A stretch of DNA of 5,083 nt, taken from positions 557 through 5,639 of the forward strand of contig DMOT01000095.1 in NCBI GenBank assembly GCA_003456765.1, written 5' to 3'. This stretch comes from Bacillota bacterium (GTDB lineage Bacteria > Bacillota > DTU025). The notes beneath the pieces were generated by a model. It saw only the letters and a list, made by a program, of their open reading frames with translations, did no database searches and was not told where the DNA came from. Made by a program: the position numbers and the translations under genes. Each line of letters begins with the position of its first letter. Within the stretch, counting starts at the first letter, position 1. Of the stretch, positions 1-5,083 are shown one piece after another.

Positions 1-666
1 AAGCCTGGAGAGATGCCGGCCGGCGCCTGTGTGGATTACGGCAGGACCTGCAACCACCAGGATCTTTCCACCCCGGCTACGTACCTCTTTAATCTCGCGA
101 GCTACTTGCTCTACGACCAGAGTCTTGGGCCGTTCGCTCGAAACATCGCTGCCCATGAAAGAAAAGACTTCGGTCCCCCGGGCTGAGGCCATGGAAGCCA
201 CTCTGATACCACAAGCTCCAACCACAACGTGTTGGCCGCGGACTACCTGTGCAATAGGACAACACCTGGCTGTCCGCTTCCGGGCATCCACCACAATCGC
301 GCAGTCCATCTCTATGTCATCTACAGGCACCCACTGCCCGTCCACACAAACGTACGTTTCAATATTGGTGCTGGCATAAAACCCGTCAGGGCATACACCG
401 TCTTGCTCAACCATGGCCAGCTCTGCATGGTTTTCATCAAGCACTTCAGCGCCTAGCTCCCTGACTCTGCTTAGGATCTCATCAAGCTCTTCGCATGTGT
501 CAGCTCCCACCTGAATGATTGCGCGACCCTTGTCTTCCTTCGTCTTCCCAAACTCGGTATCAAGTATCTTGAATTCTCCGCCAAGGTTCGCAACTGAATC
601 AAAAACCCGCAGTAACAGGCCTGAGTCAATGAGATGACCTGAAACCGAGATCTCGGCAGTATACAC
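1..666 (-). CDS. LOR/SDH-family ornithine cyclodeaminase (TIGR00300-like), N-terminal 222 residues, cut by the window edge
   Basis: The frame is open from a GTG at 666 to base 1 and the C-terminal half lies outside the window. The product begins VYTAEISVSGHLIDSGLLLR and continues with features I recognise from the LOR/SDH bifunctional family: GHLIDS (residues 10-15), LGGEFKIL (28-35), a PDGFY-STN segment (93-101), IEMDCAIVVD (118-127), FMGSDVSSERP (170-180) and VVAGPAVIHTGAG (204-216). The first ~100 residues correspond to the LOR/SDH conserved region; the part after residue ~200 begins the NAD-binding, catalytic portion. Family members act in the cytoplasm; characterised ones deaminate ornithine to proline, and in cyanobacterial ArgZ/AgrE this module is fused behind a guanidine-removing domain. 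Here the protein begins directly at the module, so it matches the short (about 400 residue) stand-alone form. GTG 666 is preferred because AGGAG lies 10 bases upstream and no ATG occurs in frame nearby. Family confidence is high; the exact substrate is inferred. Confidence 0.88.
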   Translation of the reverse strand, partial: MYTAEISVSGHLIDSGLLLRVFDSVANLGGEFKILDTEFGKTKEDKGRAIIQVGADTCEELDEILSRVRELGAEVLDENHAELAMVEQDGVCPDGFYASTNIETYVCVDGQWVPVDDIEMDCAIVVDARKRTARCCPIAQVVRGQHVVVGACGIRVASMASARGTEVFSFMGSDVSSERPKTLVVEQVAREIKEVRSRGGKILVVAGPAVIHTGAGRHLSRL

Positions 667-676
667 TGTCGCATCA

Positions 677-681
677 CTCCT
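677..681 (-). promoter_or_regulatory. Ribosome binding site for the LOR/SDH-family gene
   Basis: On the minus strand AGGAG (continuing as AGGAGTGAT, close to the anti-Shine-Dalgarno complement) lies 10 bases before GTG 666. This decides the start, because the only nearby ATG (minus strand, 674-672) is in another frame whose product does not resemble the family. Confidence 0.6.
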
Positions 682-765
682 GCCCAAAAGTCATCCTTCG
701 TCACAAGCAAGGCTTCTGCTGCAGCATCGGAGCATTACCTGATCTTGCGCCTTGGAAGTAACGGA

Positions 766-777
766 ATGGCATGCCAT
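766..777. repeat. 12-bp perfect palindrome, possible operator
   Basis: ATGGCATGCCAT reads the same on both strands. It lies about 100 bases upstream of the LOR/SDH-family start, next to the AT-rich stretch that is the best candidate for that gene's -10 region, and a second GCATGC occurs at 797-802 on the other side. The position suits an operator for a dimeric repressor, but no binding family is identified. Confidence 0.3.
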
Positions 778-864
778 AGTATTATGTATCCATTTTGCAT
801 GCTCCATCACCAGCAAATGATATTACTTCCCCAGATACCTGTAGCTAATAGTATCAGACATGGC

Positions 865-885
865 AAGCCGGAACAAGCCCGGCTT
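865..885 (+). other. Stem-loop in the mnmA upstream region
   Basis: AAGCCGG (865-871) pairs perfectly with CCGGCTT (879-885) across a 7-base loop. Only a weak T-rich stretch follows (TTAGAGCTTCTT), so it is not a clear terminator. Its 3' arm (881-885) could instead pair with AAGCC at 932-936, making an alternative fold. It lies about 155 bases upstream of the mnmA start and would be in the mRNA leader only if transcription begins upstream of 865. Confidence 0.35.
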
Positions 886-936
886 TAGAGCTTCTTGGTC
901 TGGCGCCAGGTTCTGTCGTGGCTCTTGAAGCAAGCC
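881..936 (+). other. Alternative long hairpin in the mnmA upstream region
   Basis: GGCTT (881-885) pairs with AAGCC (932-936) and, after a 4-base bulge, GCTTC (890-894) pairs with GAAGC (927-931), a combined ten base pairs. Inside the loop lies the perfect 10-bp palindrome CTGGCGCCAG (900-909). This fold excludes the hairpin at 865-885 because both use 881-885. No known riboswitch or T-box signature was recognised. Confidence 0.3.
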
Positions 937-1024
937 TTCCATGGAGCCCCAGGATTGGGCTATAGTAATAGTAATTGGACTCAACATAGCCGTATTCCCA
1001 GGCTCATCACCTGACCCAAACGGC

Positions 1025-1032
1025 AAGGAGGG
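1025..1032 (+). promoter_or_regulatory. Ribosome binding site for mnmA
   Basis: AAGGAGGG is a near-perfect Shine-Dalgarno sequence, six bases before GTG 1039. It fixes the GTG as the start rather than the ATG at 1078, which would begin inside the SGGVDSS motif region. Confidence 0.85.
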
Positions 1033-1038
1033 CCACCT

Positions 1039-2139
1039 GTGGATCTTGATATAACCAGTCAAACAATAGCAGTCGCCATGAGCGGCGGCGTGGACTCGTC
1101 AGTCGCAGCAGCACTCCTCGTATCCCAGGGATGCAGAGTTTTTGGAATCACGATGACTACATGGCATTGGCCTGAATCCACTTATGAACGCTACAGAGAG
1201 ACTTGCCTGGGACATGAGGAAGCTGATTCCGCAGCTCGGGTTGCGCGTTCGCTCGGCATCGATCATGTGATGGTCGACCTGTCTGAAAAGTTCAGGGAGA
1301 CAGTCGTGGATGACTTCGTGAGCGAGTATGCCCACGGATACACTCCGAACCCGTGCGTAATATGTAATGATCTGATCAAGTTCGGGCTTCTGCACCACAA
1401 GGCCGCAGAACTCGGCGCTGACCTGGTGGCCACAGGCCATTACGTTAAGCTGAAGCAGGATCCGGTCTCAGGCAGGCGCCTGCTTTTCCGCGCGGCCGAC
1501 AAACACAAGGACCAAACTTACATGCTCTACCGGCTCAAACAGGAGCAGCTGGCGCGCTCGCTTTTCCCCTTGGGCAGCCTGAGCAAAGCCGAGGTTCGAA
1601 AGATAGCAAATAACCTTGGACTGGAGACGGCTGACAAGCCGGAAAGCCAGGAAATCTGCTTTGTTCCCCCCGGCAAGTACCGAGATTTCTTGTCGTCACG
1701 CTACCCCTGGCTCAACACTCCTGGTCCTATTGTCAACGTTGAAGGCCAGGTCGTAGGTGAACACGTGGGCACGGCCATGTACACTGTCGGCCAGAGAAAG
1801 GGCCTGAATATCCCAGCAGATCAACCCCTGTATGTGCTGGAAATTCGCCCTGATTCGAACACAATTGTGGCCGGCCCCCAGGAATCCCTCTACAGCAACT
1901 CGCTACAGGTTCACAACACGAATTTCATACCCTTCGATACTCTGTGCAGTGAGATGGAAGTGCAGGCGAAGATTAGATACAGGTCGCCCGCATCCAAGGC
2001 TACGATAGTCCCAATGCCCAACGGATCAGTGCGTGTGGAGTTTACAAGGCCGCAGAGGGCGATCACTCCAGGACAGTCTGCTGTCTTCTATGATGGTGAT
2101 TTGCTGGTGGGTGGCGGGATCATTTCAGGCAAGCAATGA
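1039..2139 (+). CDS. mnmA: tRNA-specific 2-thiouridylase MnmA
   Basis: A 366-residue cytoplasmic enzyme that adds sulfur at C2 of the wobble uridine (U34) of tRNAs for Lys, Glu and Gln, using ATP to adenylate the base and a persulfide passed from a cysteine desulfurase. The N-terminal ATP-pyrophosphatase domain opens with the PP-loop SGGVDSS (residues 15-21). The first catalytic cysteine is Cys109 in NPCVICND (104-111), followed by IKFG and TGHY (132-135). The second is Cys207 in ESQEICFVP. The central domain carries HVGTAMYTVGQRKGL (242-256), and the C-terminal beta-barrel ends in ITPGQSAVFYDGDLLVGGGII. Length and domain order are normal for the family. Cys106 beside Cys109 gives a CxxC, as in many Bacillota homologues. 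No desulfurase gene (iscS-like) is adjacent, so sulfur must be supplied from elsewhere. The gene stands alone, divergent from the LOR/SDH-family gene and convergent with the radical SAM gene. Confidence 0.97.
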   Translation: MDLDITSQTIAVAMSGGVDSSVAAALLVSQGCRVFGITMTTWHWPESTYERYRETCLGHEEADSAARVARSLGIDHVMVDLSEKFRETVVDDFVSEYAHGYTPNPCVICNDLIKFGLLHHKAAELGADLVATGHYVKLKQDPVSGRRLLFRAADKHKDQTYMLYRLKQEQLARSLFPLGSLSKAEVRKIANNLGLETADKPESQEICFVPPGKYRDFLSSRYPWLNTPGPIVNVEGQVVGEHVGTAMYTVGQRKGLNIPADQPLYVLEIRPDSNTIVAGPQESLYSNSLQVHNTNFIPFDTLCSEMEVQAKIRYRSPASKATIVPMPNGSVRVEFTRPQRAITPGQSAVFYDGDLLVGGGIISGKQ

Positions 2140-2146
2140 AGAAGAG

Positions 2147-2170
2147 AAGCCCACGCCTCAGCGCGGGCTT
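2147..2170. terminator. Probable bidirectional terminator between mnmA and the radical SAM gene
   Basis: AAGCCC (2147-2152) pairs with GGGCTT (2165-2170), and CGC (2154-2156) with GCG (2161-2163) around a CTCA loop, with one A/C mismatch. It starts 7 bases after the mnmA stop. On the minus strand the stem is followed by the pyrimidine-rich CTTCTCTTCTTCATT, and it lies about 40 bases past the radical SAM stop. On the plus strand the following tract (GTACTTCACA) is poor in T. The convergent position supports a shared terminator, better for the minus strand. Confidence 0.55.
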
Positions 2171-2210
2171 GTACTTCACATGTCACGTTATCCAGCTTTC
2201 ACAAGGCCAG

Positions 2211-3629
2211 TTAGCTCTGTGCCTGTTTCCGTGGATCTTCAGGGCGCTCTTCATCATAGAACTCCTTCTGCATCTCGTAGAACTCATGAGAGTTCCGGTT
2301 CCATATCTCGTCGGCTTTTTCGGCCCAGTGCCGCGTATAGCCTTCCTCGATCATCTCCGCAAGCTCCTTGGGATCCACATGATGCTCTCCAAGCTGAGTG
2401 GAGCGCGCACCCGACTCCTCTATGATCTCGACCAGTTTCTCCGGGTTGTCAATGAGAGGACAGGGCCTCAGCATGTTCTCGTTAAACGGCTGCCGCTTCT
2501 GATAGGCCTTCATAAGCGGCGAAGCCAGGCACTCCTTCAGAGACTTGTCGTTTATATTGTCGACTGCGTAGTGGATGAATGCGCACGGCTCAACATCGCC
2601 ATTTGCGTTGATATGCAGATAGCGCCGGCCTCCGGCAATACATCCGAGCGAGAACTCTCCATCGTTCCAGAAGTCCACAATGAATATTGGCTTGCTATTG
2701 CGCCACCGGCGAACCGTGTCGTACATCAGGCTACGCTGCTCAGGAGTAGCCATTAGCTCAATGTTCGGATCTGAACCGACAGGAACATAGGTAAAGAACC
2801 AGCCGAACGCACAGCCCTTGTCAACCATGGTGTCTATGAACTCGTCGCTCGCAATTATCTCGGTGTTGTTCTGGGCATAGCAGGCAGAGAATCCAAATAC
2901 GCACCCGGCTTCACGCAGTAGATCCATGGTGTGCATTATCTTCTGATAAACGCCCTTGCCGCGCCTGGCATCAGTCTGCTCCTCGAGTCCTTCTACGGAA
3001 ATCGCCGGCGCAATATTGCCCAGCCTGACCATTTCCGAGACAAACTCCTCGTCGATAAGCGTGCCATTGGTGAACGGGTGGAACAGCTGATTCGGATGCC
3101 TTTCAGCCAAACGGATCAACTTGTCCTTGGCAACCATGGGTTCCCCGCCGGATACTACAATAAGATGAATGCCTAGTTCCTCAGCTTCGGTGCATACCTT
3201 GTCCATGGTCTCAAACGGGAGTTCACGGACGCGCTGGTAGTCTCCAGCCCAGCACCCTGTACATCTGAGATTACACTTTTCCGTGGGGTCCATTAGTATA
3301 GCGTATGGAACGTCCACACCCAAGTCCTCTGCCAATCTGTACTGCTTTGGGACTCCCACAAGGGCAGAGTTGACAAAGAAGTTCACGCCAATGCCCTTCA
3401 TGATGTTGGGGTGGGTCTCCGTCAGTAGCCGAATAGCAAGCTCTCGCCAGTTACTGTTTGGATCCAAAACAGCCTTCCCGACGTCACGGACCTGCTTCTT
3501 ATGGTTCTCCTGAGTAGCCAGTCTCTCGCCGATTCCGATCAATTTCGGCAGATTTCCTACCGGATCTGCCTGCAGGTAATTAAGCGCCTGGTTTACCAAG
3601 GGCTTAACGAAATCCGAGGTTGATATCAT
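2211..3629 (-). CDS. Radical SAM protein with C-terminal SPASM-like cysteine region, function unknown
   Basis: A 472-residue protein. Residues 1 to ~105 form a hydrophilic, probably helical leader domain (PVGNLPKLIGIGERLA, DPNSNWRELAIRLL). The radical SAM core starts at ILMDPTEKCNLRCTGCWAGDY, whose Cys119, Cys123 and Cys126 (CxxxCxxC) would bind the catalytic [4Fe-4S] cluster and S-adenosylmethionine. SGGEP (160-164) is the SAM amino-group site. A C-terminal segment has GCIAGGRRYLHINANGDVEPC (Cys330, Cys349) and RPCPLIDNPE (Cys390), resembling a reduced SPASM/auxiliary-cluster region. A charged tail follows from about 415. I recognise the pattern from a widespread family in Clostridia annotated only as radical SAM protein, whose substrate is not known to me. 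No signal peptide or membrane segment is visible. ATG 3629 is chosen because GGAGGGG lies six bases upstream; an in-frame TTG at 3644 sits at the edge of that site. Convergent with mnmA, with no obvious partner gene. Confidence 0.9.
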   Translation of the reverse strand: MISTSDFVKPLVNQALNYLQADPVGNLPKLIGIGERLATQENHKKQVRDVGKAVLDPNSNWRELAIRLLTETHPNIMKGIGVNFFVNSALVGVPKQYRLAEDLGVDVPYAILMDPTEKCNLRCTGCWAGDYQRVRELPFETMDKVCTEAEELGIHLIVVSGGEPMVAKDKLIRLAERHPNQLFHPFTNGTLIDEEFVSEMVRLGNIAPAISVEGLEEQTDARRGKGVYQKIMHTMDLLREAGCVFGFSACYAQNNTEIIASDEFIDTMVDKGCAFGWFFTYVPVGSDPNIELMATPEQRSLMYDTVRRWRNSKPIFIVDFWNDGEFSLGCIAGGRRYLHINANGDVEPCAFIHYAVDNINDKSLKECLASPLMKAYQKRQPFNENMLRPCPLIDNPEKLVEIIEESGARSTQLGEHHVDPKELAEMIEEGYTRHWAEKADEIWNRNSHEFYEMQKEFYDEERPEDPRKQAQS

Positions 3630-3630
3630 G

Positions 3631-3684
3631 TCAATCCCCTCCAATCACTCGATGTATCCCATTCCACTCCGATGAAGATGTCAT
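3631..3684 (-). CDS. Possible 17-codon leader ORF coupled to the radical SAM gene
   Basis: On the minus strand an ATG at 3684 opens a frame encoding MTSSSEWNGIHRVIGGD and stops at TGA (3633-3631), a single base before the radical SAM ATG. GAGG lies five bases before the ATG, and a stronger AAGGAGG occurs further upstream (about 3704-3710, 17 bases before it). The same frame could begin at a TTG at 3717 (28 residues). The stop falls right behind the radical SAM Shine-Dalgarno, the arrangement expected for translational coupling. The peptide resembles nothing I recognise and has no cysteine. Such short frames arise often by chance, so this is speculative. Confidence 0.22.
   Translation of the reverse strand: MTSSSEWNGIHRVIGGD
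3636..3642 (-). promoter_or_regulatory. Ribosome binding site for the radical SAM gene
   Basis: On the minus strand GGAGGGG is followed by six bases (ATTGAC) and ATG 3629. This selects ATG 3629 over the upstream in-frame TTG at 3644, which would leave the Shine-Dalgarno inside the coding sequence. Confidence 0.8.
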
Positions 3685-3751
3685 CACGTCCTCTGAATCT
3701 GCCTCCTTAGCTGTCAAGATTGACCTATTAGCATGAATGTATGCATGAGTA

Positions 3752-3780
3752 ATTCTACCTCTTCAAGGCACACTTTTCAA
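3752..3780 (-). promoter_or_regulatory. Sigma-A type promoter for the radical SAM gene
   Basis: On the minus strand the -35 hexamer TTGAAA (3780-3775) is separated by exactly 17 bases from the -10 hexamer TAGAAT (3757-3752); each matches consensus at five of six positions. Transcription would start near 3745, giving a leader of roughly 115 nt that contains the possible small ORF. Just downstream of the -10 lies a cluster of ATGCAT/CATG words (about 3731-3747) that could be an operator. Confidence 0.6.
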
Positions 3781-3914
3781 ACAGACGGCAACCCGAAAAA
3801 ATGCCGAAATATTATGATACTCAGCGGAAACCCCAGCATGACCTATGATGTTCTCAGCCCACAGCGGCTCATTCACGCAACGGGCTACTCCGGGCTCTCT
3901 TCACGCCGACCCAT

Positions 3915-3940
3915 GTGCTTACGTGCAATTGTACGAGCAC
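3915..3940. repeat. Imperfect dyad, possible operator
   Basis: GTGCT (3915-3919) mirrors AGCAC (3936-3940). Inside, CGT (3922-3924) mirrors ACG (3933-3935) around a central CAATTG (3926-3931). Symmetry is broken by a two-base insertion (TA) on the left and one G/T mismatch. The long symmetric form suits a dimeric regulator's site, but it is over 200 bases from either flanking start and has no known family match. Confidence 0.25.
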
Positions 3941-4053
3941 TCCGGGTTGCTCCATAAATCCCCGCACCGGGCTGGCCCCTGGAAGCTCCCACGCTGCCGT
4001 TACCTCCGAAGATGCTAATTTGTACATCTATTCTACATCCATATCCATATACC

Positions 4054-4077
4054 TGCTGAAGTATTACCAATACAGCA
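4054..4077. repeat. Small stem-loop/dyad upstream of the SIS gene
   Basis: GTATT (4061-4065) pairs with AATAC (4069-4073) around a 3-base loop, flanked by TGCT (4054-4057) and AGCA (4074-4077) with an asymmetric GAA bulge. It sits in the AT-rich stretch upstream of the SIS gene and could be part of its operator or leader. Confidence 0.25.
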
Positions 4078-4185
4078 TATAGCCTCATTCTTCAATAATG
4101 AAATCTCTCTGACTTCATAAAGGAAATCCGAGTTAGATTGCGAATTCTCGAACATGCAACAGATTTGCACGGAAATAACATTCGT

Positions 4186-4192
4186 GGAGGTG
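4186..4192 (+). promoter_or_regulatory. Ribosome binding site deciding the SIS gene start
   Basis: GGAGGTG matches the anti-Shine-Dalgarno complement at seven consecutive bases and lies nine bases before TTG 4202. The upstream in-frame ATG at 4154 has no comparable site, and translation from it would place this sequence within the coding region. Confidence 0.6.
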
Positions 4193-4201
4193 GGCTCCGC
4201 A

Positions 4202-4966
4202 TTGCTTGGTTATTCATACCTGCATGGAGTCGAAGCAGTAATCAGCAACATCGCCCGAACCCAGATGGATGCAATCGGGGAAGCAGCAACATCAATCTCG
4301 GATTGCCTCAGCCAGGGAGGTATGCTATATCTATTCGGCACCGGCCATTCGGCGTCAGTTGCAGTAGAACCATTCCACCGCGCGGGTGGCTTGGTACCCG
4401 TCAGGCCCATTGTCGAGCAGGCTATGACATTACACGGATCGCCCCAAAAGGCCACCGCCTTGGAACGCCTTGCGGGTTACGCCGACATTATCCTCGATGA
4501 CTCAGGAATCCGTTCAGGCGACTCCATCATTATCATTTCCAATTCCGGCATCAACTCAGTTCCAATCGAGATGGGGCTGAGCGCAAGAGCCCGCGGGATC
4601 ACTGTGATAGCTATCACCTCAGTGAAGCACAGTGAACGGGAAGAGTCGCGCCATCCCAGCTGCAAGAGGTTATTTGAGGTCGCCGACATAGTCATAGACA
4701 ACTGCGGCGAACCCGGAGATGCCATGTTGGAGACGTGTGCATGCAATATTAAGATAGGCCCCACTTCGACCCTGGCTGGCATCGCCATCGTCAACGCCAT
4801 GTCTGTCGAGGTCATTGGAAAGTTGCATGAGATGGGCATTGAGCCCCCGGTGATGATGAGTTCGAACATGGCAGGCGGAGATGACTATGGCGCCAAATGG
4901 GAGAAGGCCTATCTAGACCCGGAAGTAGCAAGGTCGCTTGTGAACAGACGCTGCCCTAAGCGCTGA
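4202..4966 (+). CDS. SIS-domain protein, UPF0309 family
   Basis: A 254-residue cytoplasmic protein with the sugar isomerase (SIS) fold, the phosphosugar-binding module shared with GmhA, MurQ and GlmS. Family-typical segments are FGTGHSASVAVEPFHRAGGLVPV (45 onward, a loop rich in small residues and H49), a TALERLAGYADIIL stretch (85-98), ISNSGINSVPIEM (112-124, whose serines would hold the sugar phosphate), SRHPSCKRLFEVADIVIDNC (149-168) and GPTSTLAGIAI (186-196). The order and length match UPF0309 proteins, which are usually about 245-250 residues and have no settled function; a sugar-phosphate isomerase, lyase or sensor role is inferred from the fold. TTG 4202 is chosen because of its ribosome binding site and because the resulting N-terminus (YLHGVEAVISNI) matches the usual family start; ATG 4154 would add 16 unrelated residues. 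No transporter or kinase gene is adjacent within the window to suggest a substrate. Confidence 0.88.
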   Translation: MLGYSYLHGVEAVISNIARTQMDAIGEAATSISDCLSQGGMLYLFGTGHSASVAVEPFHRAGGLVPVRPIVEQAMTLHGSPQKATALERLAGYADIILDDSGIRSGDSIIIISNSGINSVPIEMGLSARARGITVIAITSVKHSEREESRHPSCKRLFEVADIVIDNCGEPGDAMLETCACNIKIGPTSTLAGIAIVNAMSVEVIGKLHEMGIEPPVMMSSNMAGGDDYGAKWEKAYLDPEVARSLVNRRCPKR

Positions 4967-4986
4967 GAGTAACGCTTTCTTCCTTT
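4958..4986 (+). terminator. Weak possible terminator at the end of the SIS gene
   Basis: AAGCG (4958-4962) can pair with CGCTT (4973-4977) across a ten-base loop, followed by the T-rich TCTTCCTTT. The stem is short, the loop is long and the hairpin overlaps the stop codon, so termination here would be inefficient. A second 5-bp stem (CGGGC 4998-5002 with GCCCG 5010-5014) has no T tract close behind it. Confidence 0.3.
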
Positions 4987-5083
4987 GCCAGAACGCGCGG
5001 GCGTCGGAGGCCCGGCATACACACAATACCTCGGCCTTTTCCCCACGCCGCCCGGAGAGCCATAATCGAGTAGGGTGGCGCCA

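Larger units (their letters stand above)
667..1038. other. Divergent intergenic region between the LOR/SDH-family gene and mnmA
   Basis: I find no convincing gene in these 372 bases. A minus-strand open frame at 823-1062 starts at a TTG without a ribosome binding site, overlaps the mnmA start and encodes nothing recognisable. The region must hold promoters for both flanking genes. Toward the minus-strand gene, an AT-rich stretch at about 778-790 (reading CATAATAC on that strand) could be a -10 box but lacks a good -35. Toward mnmA, TATAGT at 961-966 fits a -10 hexamer at five of six positions, again without a clear -35. Two GCATGC palindromes (769-774 within a 12-bp palindrome, and 797-802) flank the first site. 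Several hairpins lie between 865 and 961. Confidence 0.6.
3781..4185. other. Divergent intergenic region between the radical SAM and SIS genes
   Basis: No gene is supported here. Open frames at 3733-3957 (plus) and 3885-4088 (minus) lack ribosome binding sites, and their products resemble no family I know. The middle part (about 3850-4010) is GC-rich, while about 4015-4120 is clearly AT-rich and is the likely place for the SIS gene promoter, though I could not find a -35/-10 pair with good spacing. Two small dyads occur, at 3915-3940 and 4054-4077. Confidence 0.55.

Noticed and set aside
471..710. Minus-strand frame starting MLVTKDDFWAGVMRQC
   Set aside because: It is a shifted frame of the LOR/SDH-family gene; the neighbouring frame from GTG 666 carries the conserved family sequence.
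823..1062. 79-residue minus-strand frame opposite the mnmA upstream region
   Set aside because: It starts at TTG with no ribosome binding site, overlaps the mnmA start and Shine-Dalgarno, and its product has no recognisable motif.
2136..2756. 206-residue plus-strand frame overlapping the radical SAM gene
   Set aside because: It is antisense to the well-supported radical SAM coding sequence; its length is explained by the codon pattern of the real gene.
3887..3946. Direct repeat ACTCCGGG at 3887-3894 and 3939-3946
   Set aside because: Only eight bases, two copies and no further shared flanking sequence; readily expected by chance in a GC-rich stretch.
3733..3957. 74-residue plus-strand frame in the intergenic region
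   Set aside because: There is no Shine-Dalgarno, it overlaps the radical SAM promoter on the other strand, and its composition does not look like a protein.
4020..4052. CATAT/TACATC short repeats
   Set aside because: Simple AT-rich composition without regular period; more likely promoter-type background than a repeat element.
4109..4139. CTGACT and TAGATT as a promoter for the SIS gene
   Set aside because: Each hexamer matches consensus at only four of six positions and the spacing is near 19; not better than background.

Overview
The window looks like chromosomal DNA of a low-to-moderate GC anaerobic bacterium, most likely Bacillota (Clostridia or Limnochordia-like). The reasons are strong AAGGAGG/GGAGGTG ribosome binding sites, use of GTG and TTG starts, and a gene set (LOR/SDH-type ornithine cyclodeaminase, a Clostridia-type radical SAM protein, a UPF0309 SIS protein) familiar from that phylum. 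The lineage is inferred from gene families recalled by eye, not from a search. No insertion sequence, CRISPR array, tRNA, rRNA or phage gene was seen.

Layout: (1) 1-666, minus strand, is the N-terminal half of a LOR/SDH-family (TIGR00300-like) ornithine cyclodeaminase that runs off the left edge. (2) 667-1038 is a divergent intergenic region with a 12-bp palindrome and a set of potential hairpins ahead of mnmA. (3) 1039-2139, plus strand, is mnmA, the tRNA 2-thiouridylase, complete with its PP-loop and both catalytic cysteines. (4) 2147-2170 is a hairpin between mnmA and the convergent next gene, probably a shared terminator. (5) 2211-3629, minus strand, is a 472-residue radical SAM protein with a C-terminal cysteine-rich SPASM-like region and unknown function. 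It has a good sigma-A type promoter (3752-3780), an approximately 115-nt leader and a possible 17-codon leader ORF ending one base before its ATG. (6) About 3781-4185 is a long gene-free stretch with small dyads. (7) 4202-4966, plus strand, is a UPF0309/SIS-domain protein (sugar-phosphate isomerase fold) starting at TTG. (8) 4967-5083 is unassigned.

The genes do not form one operon: orientations alternate (-, +, -, +), each has its own upstream region, and their roles (amino-acid catabolism, tRNA thiolation, unknown radical chemistry, sugar-phosphate binding) are not obviously linked. The most interesting unexplained items are the radical SAM protein with its coupled mini-ORF and the mutually exclusive hairpins upstream of mnmA. 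I see no convincing evidence of a new multi-gene system.
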